Source: Leucobacter aridicollis
Lineage (GTDB): Bacteria > Actinomycetota > Actinomycetes > Actinomycetales > Microbacteriaceae
Direction: 5' to 3'
NCBI RefSeq assembly: GCF_013409595.1
Contig: NZ_JACCBD010000001.1
Location: 3,162,001-3,226,000 of the forward strand
DNA length: 64,000 nucleotides
Below the pieces are notes generated by a model, which saw only the letters and a list, made by a program, of their open reading frames with translations, did no database searches and was not told the origin of the DNA. Position 1 is the first letter of the stretch, and each line of letters starts with the position of its first letter. The position numbers and the translations under genes were made by a program. Of this stretch, positions 43,806 to 51,116 are shown piece by piece.

Positions 43806-44624
43806 CTACTGGAGGCGCTTGCGGATCCAGGCCGAAGCGAGATCCACGGCGATAATCACGATGAGGATGATGATGAGGTAGGTCAGCATCTCGTCGAACT
43901 GGAACGTCTTGATCGCCTTGTTGATGAGCAGCCCAATGCCGCCTGCGCCGACGAGGCCGAGTACGAGCGATGAGCGCACGTTGACATCAAAACGGTAGAG
44001 CAGCAGGCCGGTGAGCTGCGGGAGCACGTTCGGGATCGTCGCGTTCGCGACAACCTGCCAGCGGGACGCGCCCGCGGTTCGCAGCGCCTGCTCGGGCCCC
44101 TGGTCGACGTCCTCCATCGCCTCGGCCCACAGCTTGCCCATCACACCGGTGTTGTGGCAGATGAGCGCGAGTACCCCCGCGAACGGCCCGAGGCCGACCG
44201 CGGTGACGAAGATGAGCGCGAAGACGATGTCGGGGACGGCCCGGAAGAACGAGAGGATTCCGCGCGCGACCTGGTAGACCGCCTGGTTGGGAGTCGTCGT
44301 CCGCGCAGCGAACACCGCGAGCAGGAGCGCGAACGGGACGGACACGGTCGTGCCGAGTAGGCCGATCCAGAGCGTCGTAAGCGCGCCCTCGATGCCCTTC
44401 TGCAGCACCTCGGCGCTGAGATCGGGCGGAAACGCCTCGGAGATAAAGTTCGCCATGCCCCGCGCCCCGGTCACGAGCGCCTCGGGCCGGAACTCCGTCG
44501 CTTGGAACGCGAGCACGTGCAGGGCGATGAGCACGACGAGGATCACGGACCACGAGCCAGCGCGGTAAACGGTCTTGGGGTCGCGCGGCACCTCAAGGCG
44601 GGTGGGGGCGGTGCTGTGTGTCAC
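43806..44624 (-). CDS. phnE: Phosphonate ABC transporter permease PhnE-like
   Basis: 272 residues. PhnE pattern: FPPDLSAEVLQKGIEGALTT, ILSFFRAVPDIVFALIFVTA, the EAA-like loop GPEQALRTAGASRWQVVANA, FDVNVRSSLVLGLVGAGGIG and a hydrophobic C-terminal helix. The frame is open upstream, but family similarity and a ribosome site (AGGA 6 bases upstream) place the start at GTG 44624. Last gene of phnDCE. Confidence 0.92.
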   Translation of the reverse strand: MTHSTAPTRLEVPRDPKTVYRAGSWSVILVVLIALHVLAFQATEFRPEALVTGARGMANFISEAFPPDLSAEVLQKGIEGALTTLWIGLLGTTVSVPFALLLAVFAARTTTPNQAVYQVARGILSFFRAVPDIVFALIFVTAVGLGPFAGVLALICHNTGVMGKLWAEAMEDVDQGPEQALRTAGASRWQVVANATIPNVLPQLTGLLLYRFDVNVRSSLVLGLVGAGGIGLLINKAIKTFQFDEMLTYLIIILIVIIAVDLASAWIRKRLQ

Positions 44625-44632
44625 TTGGGGTC

Positions 44633-45421
44633 CTAGAGGTAGAGGGCTGCGAGTTCGGTGTCGTCGAGCTCGGCGACCGGGCAGTCGAATACGAGGTGGC
44701 CGTCGCGGAGCCCGATGACGCGGTCTGCGTAGGCGCGGGCGAGGTGCGGCTGGTGCAGCACCGCGGCGACCCCGAGCCCTTCCTCGACAGCCAGCTGCCT
44801 GAGCAGCCGCATCACGTCGTCTGCCGCGCGCGGGTCGAGCGCCGAGACAGGCTCGTCGGCGAGGATCATTCGGGGGCGCTGGCAGAGTGCGCGCGCGATC
44901 GCGACGCGCTGCTGCTGGCCGCCCGAGAGGCTGTCGGCCCGGTCGTGCGCGCGATCGGCGAGGCCGACGCGCTCGAGGCAGGCCATCGCTTCCTCCTTGA
45001 GCTCCGCGCCGAAGAGCGGCGGAATCGAGCGCCACGCGGGGAGCCGTGAGAAGCCGCCGGCGCACACGTTCTGGAGCGCAGTGCGGCGGGGAACGAGATG
45101 GATTTTCTGAAAGACGGTAGCGGCCGAGCGGCGAGCCTCGGCCCGCCTGGCCGCACCCGCCTCATTGAGGCGGACGCCAGCGATCTCGATGTCGCCGGAG
45201 TCCGCCTCAATGATGCCGTTCACCGCGCGCAGCGTCGTCGACTTGCCGGAGCCGTTCGCGCCGAGGAACGCAACGACCTCGCCGGCGTGGACACGCATGC
45301 TCATATCGGAGAGCACGACGCGACCACCGAAGCTCTTCGAAATCGCCTGGACGTCGAGGAGCACCTCTGGCTCGGAGCTTCGGGCTGCGTGGGCGCTCGG
45401 GCTGTGCGCGGTGATGGTCAT
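44633..45421 (-). CDS. phnC: Phosphonate ABC transporter ATPase PhnC-like
   Basis: 262 residues. Walker A GANGSGKSTTLRAV, Q loop TVFQKIHLVPRRTALQNVCA (PhnC-like Q-loop region), signature SLSGGQQQRVAIARALCQRP, Walker B MILADEPVSALDPRAAD. Starts 5 bases after phnD and ends 8 bases before phnE. Confidence 0.93.
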   Translation of the reverse strand: MTITAHSPSAHAARSSEPEVLLDVQAISKSFGGRVVLSDMSMRVHAGEVVAFLGANGSGKSTTLRAVNGIIEADSGDIEIAGVRLNEAGAARRAEARRSAATVFQKIHLVPRRTALQNVCAGGFSRLPAWRSIPPLFGAELKEEAMACLERVGLADRAHDRADSLSGGQQQRVAIARALCQRPRMILADEPVSALDPRAADDVMRLLRQLAVEEGLGVAAVLHQPHLARAYADRVIGLRDGHLVFDCPVAELDDTELAALYL

Positions 45422-45426
45422 GCGGG

Positions 45427-46347
45427 TTACACGTCCTTTTCGGTGAGACCCATGGTCTCGGCAAGGTCGAACAGCGGCTTGTAGGTCTCGTTCGTCACGG
45501 GGATCAGCGGACCGGCCGGATCGACGCCGAGGAAGCCGGAGACCTTCTCAACGTCGGCCGCGTCGAGGCTGAGCAGCGCCTCGGAGACGGCGTCCTTGAA
45601 CTCCTGCGGCATGTTGCCGCGAACCGTGATCGGGTCGTTCGGGATCTCCTCGGACTTCCAGATCTGCCGGAACTCCGACTCGTCGAAGGTGCCCTCGGCG
45701 GTCGCGGTCGCGAGCGTCTGCGAGTTGATCTGGGCGGCGTCGACCGTGCCGTTGACGAGCGCAAGCAGCGCCTCGGGGTGACCGCCCGCATAGTCAGCAG
45801 TCACGTCCTCGTCGATGCCCGCATCCTTGAGCGCCGACATCGGGAGCGCGTCGCCCGACGTCGATCCGGGGCTGCCGAGCGCGAGCGTCTTGCCCTTCAG
45901 GTCCTCGATCGTCTGGACGGGCGAGTCCTTCGGCACCCAGATGCCGCCGGTGTAGGTTGTCGGCTTGCCCTCAGCGTCACCGAACGACACCATTGCGGTG
46001 GCGTCTGCGCGCTGGTTCGCGAACACGAAGCCGAGCGGGCCGAACTGGGCGATCTCGAGCTGGTCGTTCTCCATCGCAAGCACCTCGGCTGCGTAGTCCT
46101 CGGTGATCGAGACCTCGACCTCGCAGTCAAGCTTCTCGGAGAGCGCCGCCGCGAGGGTCTGGTATGCCGGCTCGAGGCGCTCGGGATCCTCGTAGGGGAG
46201 GATGCCGAAGCGGATCTTGCCGTCGGGGCAGGTCACGCTCGCCGTGTCGGCGTTCGCGCCACTGTCGTCGGCGGATGCCGAGCAGCCCGTGAGGCCGAGC
46301 CCGATGAGCGCGACCGCCGAAGCGGCGAGGATGGTGTTCTTCTTCAC
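45427..46347 (-). CDS. phnD: Phosphonate-binding lipoprotein PhnD-like
   Basis: 306 residues; signal ends in LTGC (Cys22). PhnD pattern: IRFGILPYEDPERLEPAYQT, AQFGPLGFVFANQRADATAM, GKTLALGSPGSTSGDALPMS and NDPITVRGNMPQEFKDAVSE. Ligand is likely 2-aminoethylphosphonate or a similar phosphonate given the HAD and FAD genes next to it; phosphite is a possible alternative. GTG start. Confidence 0.92.
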   Translation of the reverse strand: MKKNTILAASAVALIGLGLTGCSASADDSGANADTASVTCPDGKIRFGILPYEDPERLEPAYQTLAAALSEKLDCEVEVSITEDYAAEVLAMENDQLEIAQFGPLGFVFANQRADATAMVSFGDAEGKPTTYTGGIWVPKDSPVQTIEDLKGKTLALGSPGSTSGDALPMSALKDAGIDEDVTADYAGGHPEALLALVNGTVDAAQINSQTLATATAEGTFDESEFRQIWKSEEIPNDPITVRGNMPQEFKDAVSEALLSLDAADVEKVSGFLGVDPAGPLIPVTNETYKPLFDLAETMGLTEKDV

Positions 46348-46418
46348 GATTCTCCTTGGTTGTTGGTGTGAAGCGATGCGTGGGAGTTGAGGGGACAGAT
46401 AGGTCAGAGGGGATGCGG

Positions 46419-47528
46419 TCAGAATGACGCGATCGTGCGGGCGCCGAGGGCGGGGCCGACGGTCATGCCGATCCCGGTCGTGACGGTCACGACCGAGACG
46501 CCGGGGATCGGCTCTTCGCGCAGCAGCTCACGCTCGGAGCTGGAGGCGTAGATTCCCTGCCAGCGCTCGAGCACCGCAAGCCGGGGGGCTCCGAGCAGCG
46601 CAGCTGCGTCGGCGAGCAGCAGGTCGGACCAGCGTTCGTCGAGGAACGGGGGCGCGGCGTCGAAGTAGTCGTGCGAGTCCCCGACGAGGAGGGTGCCGTC
46701 GGGCTGCTGCGTGAACATCACGTTCGCCCCGATCTCGAGCAGTTCGGGGCGCAGCCGCTCGGTCTCGGCCCGGAGTTCGTCCTGCGCGGGGCCGGCGAAC
46801 GCGCCGTAGCGAAGCATCGATGTTCCGCTCAGCACGGCCGGGCCGAGGCCCATGTCGTGCGGGGCGCGCACGCGGGCCATCTGCAGGACGCACTCGCGGA
46901 CGTCGCCGGCGAGGTCTGGGAACAACCGGCCGACGAGGTGACCGGCAGCGACGATGACGCGATCCGCCGCGATGCTGCCGCGGTTCGTCTCGAGCGTGAG
47001 GTGCTGGCCCTCGCGGATGCCGAAGAGCGTCGTACCGAACCGCACCTCGCCCCGCTCGTGGCCGGCGATCCAGCGCGCGAGATCAGCGACCACCGTGCGC
47101 GGGTTTGCGGTGAGATCACCCGCGAGCAGGATCCCGGAGCGGATCTCGCCCGGCGTCGCAAGGCGGAGCTGATCGGCGACCTGACCTGCGGTAAGCAGCT
47201 CGCGCTCAGCGGCGTCTGTCTTTGCAGCGAGCTCGACGAGCACGGCCTCCTCGACCGCCGAGCGAGCGACGGCGAGCGTCCCCGACACTCGCGCCTCAAT
47301 GCCTGCGCGCACTGCGAGCGAGCGCCAGATCGGGTTCGCCTCGCGAGCGAGCTCGCCCACCTCACCGGCCTGCACCGACGTGCAGACGTGCCCGAAGTTG
47401 CGGATGCTTGCGAGCACCGCCGACGAGTCCTGCTCGATGACGGTGACGCTGTAGCCGGCGTCGAGGGCGGCTACCGCGTGGGAGAGGCCCACGATCCCGG
47501 CGCCGACGATTGCGATGTGCGAAGTCAT
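46419..47528 (-). CDS. FAD-dependent oxidoreductase of phosphonate catabolism (TIGR03364 type)
   Basis: DAO-fold flavoprotein of 369 residues. Dinucleotide-binding motif IAIVGAGIVGLSHAVAALDA at the N-terminus; VIEQDSSAVLASIRNFGHVC, ANPRTVVADLARWI and the C-terminal VTVTTGIGMTVGPALGARTI match the family found next to PhnX-like hydrolases. Members oxidise aminoethylphosphonate-type amines toward phosphonoacetaldehyde. First gene of a minus-strand operon with phnDCE (71-base gap to phnD), divergent from the GntR-HAD pair. Confidence 0.88.
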   Translation of the reverse strand: MTSHIAIVGAGIVGLSHAVAALDAGYSVTVIEQDSSAVLASIRNFGHVCTSVQAGEVGELAREANPIWRSLAVRAGIEARVSGTLAVARSAVEEAVLVELAAKTDAAERELLTAGQVADQLRLATPGEIRSGILLAGDLTANPRTVVADLARWIAGHERGEVRFGTTLFGIREGQHLTLETNRGSIAADRVIVAAGHLVGRLFPDLAGDVRECVLQMARVRAPHDMGLGPAVLSGTSMLRYGAFAGPAQDELRAETERLRPELLEIGANVMFTQQPDGTLLVGDSHDYFDAAPPFLDERWSDLLLADAAALLGAPRLAVLERWQGIYASSSERELLREEPIPGVSVVTVTTGIGMTVGPALGARTIASF

Positions 47529-47547
47529 GGTTCGAGAATGCGGGTTC

Positions 47548-47569
47548 AAAAGTAGTCATGACAACTTTT
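47548..47569. promoter_or_regulatory. Palindromic operator in the phosphonate divergent promoter
   Basis: GTAGTCATGACAAC (47552-47565) flanked by AAAA and TTTT forms a 22-bp palindrome with one mismatched pair, centred on GTCATGAC. It lies 20 bases from the FAD gene start. A HutC/PhnF-type GntR regulator is encoded next door, making it the leading candidate binder. Confidence 0.6.
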
Positions 47570-47589
47570 TTCGGACCTGTTCGCGGAAC

Positions 47590-47641
47590 GTTCACCCGGG
47601 CATCAGCGCGCCAGAAAACGCTCACCAACCGTTCACCTTGG
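47590..47641 (+). promoter_or_regulatory. PHO-box-like direct repeats
   Basis: GCTCACC (47620-47626) and GTTCACC (47631-47637) are spaced 11 bases apart, the unit length of actinobacterial PHO boxes (core GTTCACC). A further GTTCACC is at 47590-47596. In streptomycetes PhoP binds such repeats under phosphate limitation. Confidence 0.55.
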
Positions 47642-47692
47642 CGGCACCAATGGGCCCCGAAATCGGTATCGACAAGTTGTACGCTGACCAAC

Positions 47693-48469
47693 ATGACCGA
47701 GAACCAGCCGCTGCATATCCAGCTCTATGAAGAGATGGCACAGCGCATTCGCTCCGGCCAGTGGCAGACCGGGCAACGCGTGCCAAGCGAGAAATCGCTC
47801 GTCGCCGAATTCGGCACCTCGCGCGGCCCGGTGCGCCAGGCGCTCGCTGCGCTCCGCGCCGAAGGCGCGATCACCGGGGGCCGCGGGGCCCCGCCCCGAG
47901 TCCAGCGCGGGGTGCCCTCACAGTCGTTCGGCACGTTCCTGTCGTTCACCGAGTGGGCGAGGCTCTCAGGCTTCACCCCCGGCCAGCACGTCGTCGAGGC
48001 GCTCAAGCGGCCCGCAACCGAGACCGTCGCCCGCGAGCTCGGCGTAAAGCCCGAGGACACCGTCGTCGAGATCGTCAGGCTTCGCACCCTCGACGGTGAG
48101 CCCGCCCTGTTCGAACGCACCTCGTTCGCGTACGAGATCGGCTGCCACATGCTCACCGCAGACTTCGATGGCGGCAGCATCTACCAAGAGCTCGCCCGCA
48201 TCGGGGTGGTCCCGGCGCGCGCACGTCACGTCATCGACGCGGTCGCCGCGCACCCCCTCGACGCCGAATGGCTGCGGGTCTCCCCAGGCTTCCCGCTGCT
48301 GCGCGCGCGTCGAACATCGACGACCGTCGACGGCACCGTCATCGAGTACGCGGACGACAGGCACCTCCCATCCATGACCACGTTCGCCATCGAAAACACG
48401 GCGGCGCACCGCACCCAGCTTGTTCGCGAATCCGCGAACGGCGCAACCACTATGAAGGACTACGTATGA
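47693..48469 (+). CDS. GntR-family regulator, HutC/UTRA type (PhnF-like)
   Basis: 258 residues. Winged helix at 8-75 (IQLYEEMAQRIRSGQWQTGQ, RVPSEKSLVAEFGTSRGPVR, QALAALRAEGAITGGRGAPP), then a UTRA ligand domain (about 95-245, with FERTSFAYEIGCHMLTADF and RARRTSTTVDGTVIEYADDR). It overlaps the HAD gene by 4 bases and is divergent from the FAD-phnDCE operon. Presumed repressor of phosphonate genes, relieved by a phosphonate or its catabolite. Confidence 0.9.
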   Translation: MTENQPLHIQLYEEMAQRIRSGQWQTGQRVPSEKSLVAEFGTSRGPVRQALAALRAEGAITGGRGAPPRVQRGVPSQSFGTFLSFTEWARLSGFTPGQHVVEALKRPATETVARELGVKPEDTVVEIVRLRTLDGEPALFERTSFAYEIGCHMLTADFDGGSIYQELARIGVVPARARHVIDAVAAHPLDAEWLRVSPGFPLLRARRTSTTVDGTVIEYADDRHLPSMTTFAIENTAAHRTQLVRESANGATTMKDYV

Positions 48470-49173
48470 TCTCCCTTGCCGCATTCGACATGGCAGGCAC
48501 CACCATCAACGACGGCGGCGCCGTCTATCGCGCGCTCGAAAACGCGGTCGCCGAGACCGGGGTTCCGGTGAAGCCCGCGGACCTGCAGACCTGGATGGGT
48601 GTCGAAAAGCGGGAGGCGATCACCGCGCTCATTGAGCTCGGTGGCGGGGTCGCCGACGAGGATCTGGTTGGCGCAACATTCGCCCGCTTCCGCGCGCTGC
48701 TCGACGAGTACTACACCGCCGAGCCGCCGACGCCGATCGACGGTGTTCCCGAGGCGATCGCCGAGCTCCAGGCGGCCGGCATCAAGGTTGCGCTCACGAC
48801 CGGGTTCTCGCGGGATGTCGCCGAGAGCATCCTGACCGGCCTCGGCTGGAGGGTCGGGCCGGCGGCTCCGAGCGACGACGCGCCTGCAGGGACGGTCCGC
48901 GTGGACGCCCTCTCGTGCGGCGACGACGTTGCGGCCGGCCGGCCGGCGCCGTTCATGATCCACCGGGTCATGGAGGCGACCGGCGTTGCCAGCGTCGCAG
49001 ACGTGCTCGTCGCGGGCGACACCGCCGTCGACGTGCGCTCGGGCCTGAACTCGGGAGCCGCGATCTCGATCGGTGTGCTCAGTGGCAAGCTTGACCGCGC
49101 AAGCCTTGAGGCCGAAGGCCCGACGGCGGTGCTGGACTCCGTGGCGGCAATCCCCGCCTACCTCGGGGTGTAG
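48466..49173 (+). CDS. HAD hydrolase, PhnX-like (TIGR03351)
   Basis: 235 residues. HAD motif I FDMAGTTIND (PhnX form, with Asp8 nucleophile and Thr spacing), motif II LTTGFSRDVAE, motif III lysine/aspartate region CGDDVAAGRPAPFMIHRVME and motif IV VLVAGDTAVDVRSGLNSGA. Predicted to cleave phosphonoacetaldehyde-type substrates. In true PhnX a lysine forms a Schiff base; its presence here was not established. ATG overlaps the GntR stop. Confidence 0.88.
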   Translation: MISLAAFDMAGTTINDGGAVYRALENAVAETGVPVKPADLQTWMGVEKREAITALIELGGGVADEDLVGATFARFRALLDEYYTAEPPTPIDGVPEAIAELQAAGIKVALTTGFSRDVAESILTGLGWRVGPAAPSDDAPAGTVRVDALSCGDDVAAGRPAPFMIHRVMEATGVASVADVLVAGDTAVDVRSGLNSGAAISIGVLSGKLDRASLEAEGPTAVLDSVAAIPAYLGV

Positions 49174-49209
49174 GGCCCAACGGTTAAGCTCGCCAACCCC
49201 AGGCGCCAG

Positions 49210-49287
49210 CGAGACCGCCCCGGGCCTCCGAGACCACCCGCAGCTTCGCGATGCAGGGTGCGGTGTCGGAGGGTCGGGGCGGTCTCG
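49210..49287. terminator. Large stepped hairpin between convergent genes
   Basis: Outer stem CGAGACCGCCCC/GGGGCGGTCTCG (49210-49221, 49276-49287) and inner CCTCCGA/TCGGAGG (49225-49231, 49266-49272), with further pairing inside. It starts 37 bases after the HAD stop and 27 after the minus-strand gene stop. Confidence 0.65.
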
Positions 49288-49313
49288 GCAGTAGTGTCGT
49301 GGGCCGCGCTACA

Positions 49314-50018
49314 CTACGCCGCGAGGGGCAGGAGCGCCTCGTGCCGCTGCGCCGTCACCATGATCGGCAGGTGGTCCGACGAGCCGCGGCCGAGGGTCTG
49401 CACGCGGGCGATCTCGAACCCGGTCGAGGTGACGAAGTCGTAGTGCCCGCGGAACAGGAAGTAGCGGTTGTAGGTGCGCTTGTCCGAGAAGTTCGTGTCG
49501 TAGCCCGACGCGCGCATGTGGGCGGTGAGCCGGTTGTGGAAGACGGGGTAGTTGTAGTCGCCGACCATGATGGTGGGCAGGCCGGGGCCGATGGCGCCGA
49601 GCTCGTCGATCGCGGTGCTGATCTGCACGCGACGCAGCGAGTTGCGCGCGGTGAGGGGCGCCGCGTGGAACGAGGCCGCGATGAAGTCGGAGCCCGACTC
49701 GCGGTCGTGGATGCGTGCACCGAGCAGCCGCTCGTGGGCGGGCGACAGGACACGGTCGTGCAGCGACTTCTTCAGCTGGAATGCGTGGGCCGACTGCACC
49801 TCGAAGCGCTCGGAGTCGACGTACATCGCCAGGCCGAGGCGGTTCTTCTCGGTCGCGCGCACGAGCGAGAGTGCTCCGATGCGTGACGGGAGGTTGACGG
49901 TGTCGGCTTCTTGGAGGCAGAGAAGCTCTGCTCCGTGATTGTCGACGAGGCTAGCGAGTTCACCGATGGCGCGGTTCTTGCGCAGGTTGTAACTAATCGT
50001 CTTCACCCGGCCAAGCAT
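49314..50018 (-). CDS. Endonuclease/exonuclease/phosphatase-family protein
   Basis: 234 residues of the EEP fold (relatives of DNase I, phospholipase-type phosphatases). Motifs: ISYNLRKN (metal Asn), LLCLQEADTVN (metal Glu), the catalytic-type histidine in AASFHAAPLTARNS, VGDYNYPVF (Asp-x-Asn) and the terminal SSDHLPIMV (Asp-His). No signal peptide, so cytoplasmic. Substrate cannot be decided. Convergent with the HAD gene. Confidence 0.88.
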   Translation of the reverse strand: MLGRVKTISYNLRKNRAIGELASLVDNHGAELLCLQEADTVNLPSRIGALSLVRATEKNRLGLAMYVDSERFEVQSAHAFQLKKSLHDRVLSPAHERLLGARIHDRESGSDFIAASFHAAPLTARNSLRRVQISTAIDELGAIGPGLPTIMVGDYNYPVFHNRLTAHMRASGYDTNFSDKRTYNRYFLFRGHYDFVTSTGFEIARVQTLGRGSSDHLPIMVTAQRHEALLPLAA

Positions 50019-50030
50019 ACGTCGCGAAGC

Positions 50031-50966
50031 CTATGGTTCAACCGTGTGCGTGTTTTCTGCGGATTTTGCCAGCGAAGCCGCCTCAATCGCGAGGGTTTCT
50101 CGTACCGCAAGCACAGCTGGCGACTCTGCATTCGATAGTCGCGCCGCGGTGAAGATCGATCGGTGCGGATCTCCCGGTAGGTCGATCATCCGCAGCCTCG
50201 TCTCGGCACGCACGAGCCCCGGCAGTAGCGCGACGGCGTTGCCCGACTCGATGAGCCGCACGTGCGCCTGTAGGTCGGCGGTCTCGTAGCGCACGTCTGG
50301 CTCGAACCCGGCCGTGCGGCACGCCTGCTCGGCCCAGTGCCGGGAGGCTGCGCCGCGCGGCTCCATCACCCAGGGCAGGGCTGCCGCGTCCTCGAGGCGC
50401 TCGACGAGATCGAACTCGGCGTCGCCGGCCCCGACTCGGGGCAGCGCGAGCTGGATCGCGTCAAACGTCAGGGGCGCGTGGTCGAGGCCAGCAAACTGGG
50501 CCGTCGCGTGCCCCGGGTACTGCTCGGCGACGACGAGGTCGAAGCCGCGCACGCTCGTCTCGTGGAGCGCCGTCTCGGGCTCGTGCTGCACCATCTCGAC
50601 GCGGAGGCTCGGATACTCGGTACGGAGCCGCCGGAGCGCCTGCGGCATGATCGCGAGGACGGCGGTCTGGAATACGGCGACGCGCACCGACCCCGCGACC
50701 TCGCCACGCACACGGTGGGCCGCGGTTTCGGCGCGCTCGAGACCGGCCAACAGTTCGGCGGTCTCGGCAACGAGTGCCTCGGCAGCCGCGGTGAGTTCGA
50801 GCGTCCTGCCGACCCGGCGAAGCAACGGCGTTCCGACCTCACGTTCGAGGAGTCCGAGCTGCTGAGACACCGCCGAAGGGCTGTAGTTCAGCGCCTCGGC
50901 GACCTGCACCAGCGTGCCGCGTTCGGACAGTTCCCAGAGCAGCCGGAGGCGTTTCATTTCGAGCAC
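50031..50966 (-). CDS. LysR-family regulator divergent from putA
   Basis: 311 residues. Helix-turn-helix at the N-terminus (RLRLLWELSERGTLVQVAEA, NYSPSAVSQQLGLLEREVGT); the substrate domain follows from about 92. GTG start at 50966 with GGGGAG 6 bases upstream. It faces putA across 150 bases, the usual layout of a LysR activator and its target. Proline or a catabolite is the probable coinducer (inference). Confidence 0.9.
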   Translation of the reverse strand: MLEMKRLRLLWELSERGTLVQVAEALNYSPSAVSQQLGLLEREVGTPLLRRVGRTLELTAAAEALVAETAELLAGLERAETAAHRVRGEVAGSVRVAVFQTAVLAIMPQALRRLRTEYPSLRVEMVQHEPETALHETSVRGFDLVVAEQYPGHATAQFAGLDHAPLTFDAIQLALPRVGAGDAEFDLVERLEDAAALPWVMEPRGAASRHWAEQACRTAGFEPDVRYETADLQAHVRLIESGNAVALLPGLVRAETRLRMIDLPGDPHRSIFTAARLSNAESPAVLAVRETLAIEAASLAKSAENTHTVEP

Positions 50967-50992
50967 GACGGGCTCCCCTCAATCATTAAGCC

Positions 50993-51032
50993 TTACTTCA
51001 CATTATTGCTCAGAAAGGATCGCTTTACTTCA
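50993..51032. promoter_or_regulatory. TTACTTCA direct repeats between lysR and putA
   Basis: TTACTTCA occurs at 50993-51000 and 51025-51032, exactly 32 bp (three turns) apart, within the AT-richest part of this divergent region. LysR proteins bind as tetramers to spaced sites. AAAG-N5-CTTT (51014-51026) lies between. Confidence 0.45.
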
Positions 51033-51116
51033 AGCTTTGGAGGATTCACACTTAGCTCATCGGGCAAGGGCCGACGCAACCGCGCGCGCCCGCACCCATG
51101 TATGAAAGGAACGCCG

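Noticed and set aside
43395..43855. Two short frames on opposite strands with matching MAVVVVS starts
   Set aside because: Both arise from the arms of the 25-bp inverted repeat, so the match is a by-product of the palindrome and not evidence of genes.
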